This document shows positions 7,064-7,899 of a stretch of 7,899 nucleotides of DNA, piece after piece; the stretch's first letter is position 1, and every line of letters begins with the position of its first letter. This stretch comes from Alphaproteobacteria bacterium (GTDB lineage Bacteria; Pseudomonadota; Alphaproteobacteria; JAJTHO01), in the NCBI GenBank assembly GCA_021297975.1, contig JAJTHO010000194.1, positions 1-7,899 on the forward strand. Direction: 5' to 3'. The notes under the pieces are model-generated. The model saw only the letters and a list, made by a program, of their open reading frames with translations, ran no database searches and had not been told where the DNA came from. Made by a program: the position numbers and the translations under genes.

Positions 7064-7766
7064 AAAGCAACTTTTTAACATCCCGCCACTCCTGCAAAAA
7101 CGAATCCATGAGTGCTTGAAACCTCTTGTTGTGGCTGGCCTCTAATAAATGCACCATTTCATGCACCACGACGTATTCCAGACAACACAAAGGCTTCGTT
7201 GCCAAATCAAGCCCCAGCCATATTCGCCGCGCACGGGGATTACAGGTTCCCCAGCGGGTTTTCATGCGTTTGATGCCGAAGGTGTTGACCTTTTCGCCGA
7301 TAATGGCTTGCCACTTTTCGATTAAAACTTCGATAACCGTGTAGAGTTGCTGCCTATACCAACCATATAAAAGCGACTCGCGCTGCTTACTGGTCATCCC
7401 AGGCAAGACCGACATCACCAGCCGCCCCTCAACAAGCGCAACACGCGGACGGCTGCCGACGGGAATGAGCACAAGGGGATAGGTATCATCCAGAAAACGA
7501 TGCATCTCGCCGTTTTGATAGAGCATCGCAGGTTTAGCCGGGCGGCGCTGAAACGCAGCCTGCTTACTCTGTATCCAATCAATTTTATCGCTCAAGAAAG
7601 CGTGCACCCTTTCCGGCGGCATCCGCAGCGGCGCAGTGAGGCGCACCGCCGTATCCCCCGTTGCTAAAACCGTAAGACGCAGATTCTTCACTTTCTTTCG
7701 CGCAACATGAATGGGAATACCGCGAACGGTAATCTGATAAGCCAGCGCGGATGCGGCCTTAGACAC
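7062..7766 (-). CDS. YgjP-like (DUF45) zinc-dependent metallopeptidase
   Basis: This is a predicted cytosolic zinc metallopeptidase of the YgjP/DUF45 family, often annotated as M48-like. Its substrate is unknown. With the GTG start at 7766 it has 234 residues. The fold begins at about residue 12 with ITVRGIPIHVARKKVKNLRL. The signature KTRWGTC is followed by LEYVVVHEMVHLLEASHNKRF-type sequence. There H202 and H206 of HEMVH bind zinc, E203 is the catalytic acid, and H212 is the likely third ligand. The start is uncertain. GTG at 7766 gives an 8-bp overlap, GTGTCTAA, with the upstream methyltransferase stop. ATG at 7811 gives 249 residues and TTG at 7883 gives 273, but these additions lie over the conserved methyltransferase C-terminus in another frame. 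None of the starts has a clear ribosome site, which suggests translational coupling. Confidence 0.88.
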   Translation of the reverse strand: MSKAASALAYQITVRGIPIHVARKKVKNLRLTVLATGDTAVRLTAPLRMPPERVHAFLSDKIDWIQSKQAAFQRRPAKPAMLYQNGEMHRFLDDTYPLVLIPVGSRPRVALVEGRLVMSVLPGMTSKQRESLLYGWYRQQLYTVIEVLIEKWQAIIGEKVNTFGIKRMKTRWGTCNPRARRIWLGLDLATKPLCCLEYVVVHEMVHLLEASHNKRFQALMDSFLQEWRDVKKLL

Positions 7767-7899
7767 CGGGATGGCGGAAGGCGGCGGCGACTTCCAAATG
7801 ATAGCTGCCATGAAATTGATCAATGGGGGTGACATCAGTAAGCTCATACCCCGATTCCAGCAAAACCCGCGCGTCGCGCTCAAACGTGGCCGGATTACA
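7759..7899 (-). CDS. RlmD/TrmA-type class I SAM-dependent RNA (uracil-C5)-methyltransferase, C-terminal 46 residues (partial)
   Basis: Reading inward from the right edge on the minus strand, the frame opens with CNPATFERDARVLLESGY and ends HLEVAAAFRHPGV before TAA at 7761-7759. This is the end of the RumA/TrmA family of uracil-5-methyltransferases. In known members the sequence SCNPxTxxRD follows the catalytic cysteine block, and a late H-x-E motif carries the general base. Here the motif is HLE, residues 34-36 of the fragment, and the glutamate is present. The family uses S-adenosylmethionine to make 5-methyluridine in 23S rRNA or tRNA. The fragment cannot tell RlmD from RlmC or TrmA, so no symbol is given. 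The catalytic cysteine and the SAM-binding motifs lie outside the window. It is the first visible gene of a minus-strand run with the metallopeptidase gene, which it overlaps. Confidence 0.85.
   Translation of the reverse strand, partial: CNPATFERDARVLLESGYELTDVTPIDQFHGSYHLEVAAAFRHPGV

Noticed and set aside
7767..7883. Longer metallopeptidase start at TTG 7883
   Set aside because: The added residues share DNA with the conserved RNA methyltransferase C-terminus in another frame and do not resemble the start of the YgjP family.
1..7899. CRISPR array, tRNA, rRNA, toxin-antitoxin or defence system
   Set aside because: I saw no direct-repeat array, no cloverleaf-like segment and no unexplained gene. 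Apart from the short spacers and the insertion sequence, the window is filled by recognised housekeeping genes.

Overview
The window reads as an ordinary chromosomal housekeeping segment from a Gram-negative bacterium, most likely an alphaproteobacterium of moderate GC content. That placement is an inference. It rests on the style of the ClpB N-terminus, on a roughly 1,145-residue transporter/acyltransferase/acyl-ACP synthetase fusion, and on a minus-strand run of an RlmD-type methyltransferase, a YgjP-type metallopeptidase and PgpA. No marker gene here can fix the taxon.

Layout from left to right. Positions 1 to about 401 hold the 5' part of an IS701-type insertion sequence, whose transposase is on the minus strand and runs off the left edge. 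A 142-bp spacer (340-481) contains the probable IS end and a small dyad downstream of clpB. The disaggregase gene clpB (482-3046, minus) follows. A 78-bp divergent spacer separates it from aas (3125-6562, plus), which encodes the three-domain lysophospholipid transporter/acyltransferase/acyl-ACP synthetase. The tail of aas overlaps the tail of pgpA (6548-6997, minus) by 15 bp. Upstream of pgpA on the same strand lie a YgjP-like zinc metallopeptidase gene (7062-7766) and the last 46 codons of an RlmD/TrmA-type RNA methyltransferase gene (7759-7899), cut by the right edge.

How the genes relate. ClpB is a general heat-shock chaperone and has no evident functional link to its neighbours. Aas and PgpA both act in inner-membrane phospholipid metabolism: Aas re-acylates lysophospholipid, and PgpA makes phosphatidylglycerol from phosphatidylglycerol phosphate. 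They are convergently transcribed and share no operon. The methyltransferase and metallopeptidase genes overlap by 8 bp and look translationally coupled. pgpA may join them by read-through, but it also has a good promoter of its own.

I found no undescribed system, CRISPR array, RNA gene, toxin-antitoxin pair or defence locus. The points most worth a second look are a heat-shock-like promoter that would make the clpB mRNA nearly leaderless, the promoter that decides the pgpA start, and the IS boundary next to clpB.
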